From CBDFHV01 sp965247705 (GTDB lineage Bacteria; Pseudomonadota; Alphaproteobacteria; Rhodospirillales; CAMCUA01), in NCBI GenBank assembly GCA_965247705.1, contig CBDFHV010000081.1, forward strand, positions 62,001 to 126,000: DNA of 64,000 nt, given 5' to 3'. A program made the translations under genes and the position numbers. Positions 63,298-64,000 of the stretch are shown piece after piece. Every line of letters begins with the position of its first letter. Position 1 is the first letter of the stretch. The notes below the pieces were generated by a model that made no database searches, was not told the DNA's origin, and was given only the letters and a program-made list of their open reading frames with translations.

Positions 63298-63975
63298 ATG
63301 AGACGACCGTGGTTCTACATTGCCGCCGCCATCCTCCTGATAGGGGGAATGACCGGCGCGATTGCCCAGGAGGCGCCGCCGGGCGCGGCCATGGACGTCG
63401 ACGCCATCATCCGTGGCCTGGCGCCGATGAATTACCTGCCGGAGCACGGCGGCAAACCGCGGGCCCGGGCGCGCTCCATCGACTTGAGCGTTCCCTTCGC
63501 CCTGAATTCCGCCACCCTAACCCCGGCGGCGACCAGGCAGCTCGACCGGCTGGCCGAGGCCCTGGCCGACAGGAGCCTGGTCCAGGCGAACTTCGTCATC
63601 GCCGGTCACACCGACGCCTCGGGCCCGGCCGCCCACAATAAGGCCCTGTCGGAGCGTCGCGCGGCGGCCGTGCGGGACTACCTGGTGGCCCGTGGAGCCA
63701 TCGACACCGGCCGGCTTCGGGTCGAGGGCTGGGGCGAGGAGCGCCTCAAGGACCCGATCCGTGCCGCCGCCGGGATCAACCGGCGGGTCGAGGTAACGGC
63801 GATCGTGGTGCCCGCCGAAGGGGATGGGACGGCGGCGAGGCGGTGGTGGCGCGCTTGCGGGATTTCGACCCTTACATGGCTGCGGCGGCCTTGGGGATCA
63901 CCGTGCCCCAGGTGGTGCTTTCCGCGTGGCGCTGGCGCTTTACGGCGCGACGTCTGGGGGCCGTGCTCGGGTTAG
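63298..63975 (+). CDS. OmpA-family peptidoglycan-binding protein
   Basis: The protein has 225 residues as read. A signal peptide or anchor (WFYIAAAILLIGGMTGAIAQ) is followed by an OmpA/MotB domain: VPFALNSATLTPAA, FVIAGHTDASG, ALSERRAAAVRDYLVARGA, GWGEERL and INRRVEVT. It would tether to peptidoglycan. After IVVPAEG the sequence becomes Trp/Cys-rich and does not look coded, so the end (from about 63830) may be out of frame. AGAGGAGG precedes the start. Confidence 0.85.
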   Translation: MRRPWFYIAAAILLIGGMTGAIAQEAPPGAAMDVDAIIRGLAPMNYLPEHGGKPRARARSIDLSVPFALNSATLTPAATRQLDRLAEALADRSLVQANFVIAGHTDASGPAAHNKALSERRAAAVRDYLVARGAIDTGRLRVEGWGEERLKDPIRAAAGINRRVEVTAIVVPAEGDGTAARRWWRACGISTLTWLRRPWGSPCPRWCFPRGAGALRRDVWGPCSG

Positions 63976-64000
63976 GGCAGGCTATCCGGGAGTACTATCT
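63843..64000 (+). CDS. Possible partial reading frame at the right edge
   Basis: In the third plus frame a GTG at 63843 opens RLRDFDPYMAAAALGITVPQ followed by VVLSAWRWRFTARRLGAVLG, which has better codon use than the overlapping end of the OmpA-type gene and is open to the window edge. It may be a new gene or the true C-terminus of the OmpA gene after a frameshift. No function assigned. Confidence 0.3.
   Translation, partial: MVARLRDFDPYMAAAALGITVPQVVLSAWRWRFTARRLGAVLGLGQAIREYY

Overview
The window is GC-rich DNA, dense with genes, from what looks like an alphaproteobacterium, most plausibly Rhodospirillales-like. This is inferred from base composition, codon use and gene families (a TRAP carrier, a two-subunit glycine dehydrogenase, DMT exporters, a Lon-like AAA protease coupled to a small zincin). 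No rRNA, tRNA or CRISPR array was seen.

Region 1 (1-7.5 kb) is housekeeping: the end of an MFS permease, two EamA/DMT transporters, a coupled minus-strand set (small metallopeptidase, Lon-like protease, universal stress protein), a pterin carbinolamine dehydratase and a DUF1232 protein. Region 2 (7.6-33.2 kb) is accessory metabolism broken up by mobile DNA. It holds a TRAP transporter (dctPQM) with an N-acyl-D-amino-acid deacylase, a remnant of an FAD oxidoreductase and three short-chain dehydrogenases. A minus-strand operon follows (AcoX-like kinase, GcvPA, GcvPB, DapA-like aldolase, old yellow enzyme). A divergent dipeptide-type ABC set lacks an ATPase and has a nonsense codon in its binding-protein gene. 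Three insertion sequences lie here: two different IS1380-family elements and an IS21-family element. One of the IS1380 elements splits the old yellow enzyme gene, and the IS21 element splits an alpha/beta-hydrolase gene.

Region 3 (33.3-64 kb) is the most unusual part. It is almost entirely plus-strand and contains two tandem kinesin-light-chain-type TPR genes, the second split by another copy of an IS1380 element. It also contains four caspase-fold (C14) genes: one intact caspase-SH3-FGE protein, one frameshifted copy of the same architecture, one frameshifted caspase next to a Sel1 protein, and one apparent pseudo-caspase. Among them are two lytic transglycosylases, a membrane protein with a Lon-fold-like domain, an ExbB/MotA-like channel followed by two Pro-rich single-span proteins, lipoproteins, a secreted subtilase, a DUF4384 protein, two paralogous exported proteins of unknown family and an OmpA-type protein. 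I read this as a candidate envelope-associated protease and scaffold island whose genes may work together; that grouping is inference from co-orientation, coupling and shared domains.

At least six genes carry lesions (IS insertions with clean target duplications, nonsense codons, single-base frameshifts). The IS events are real. The point lesions could be decay or assembly error and need read-level confirmation. Three families of small repeats are also present: two REP-like palindrome pairs, three long (ACAGAG)-type hairpins, and a roughly 100-bp MITE-like element.
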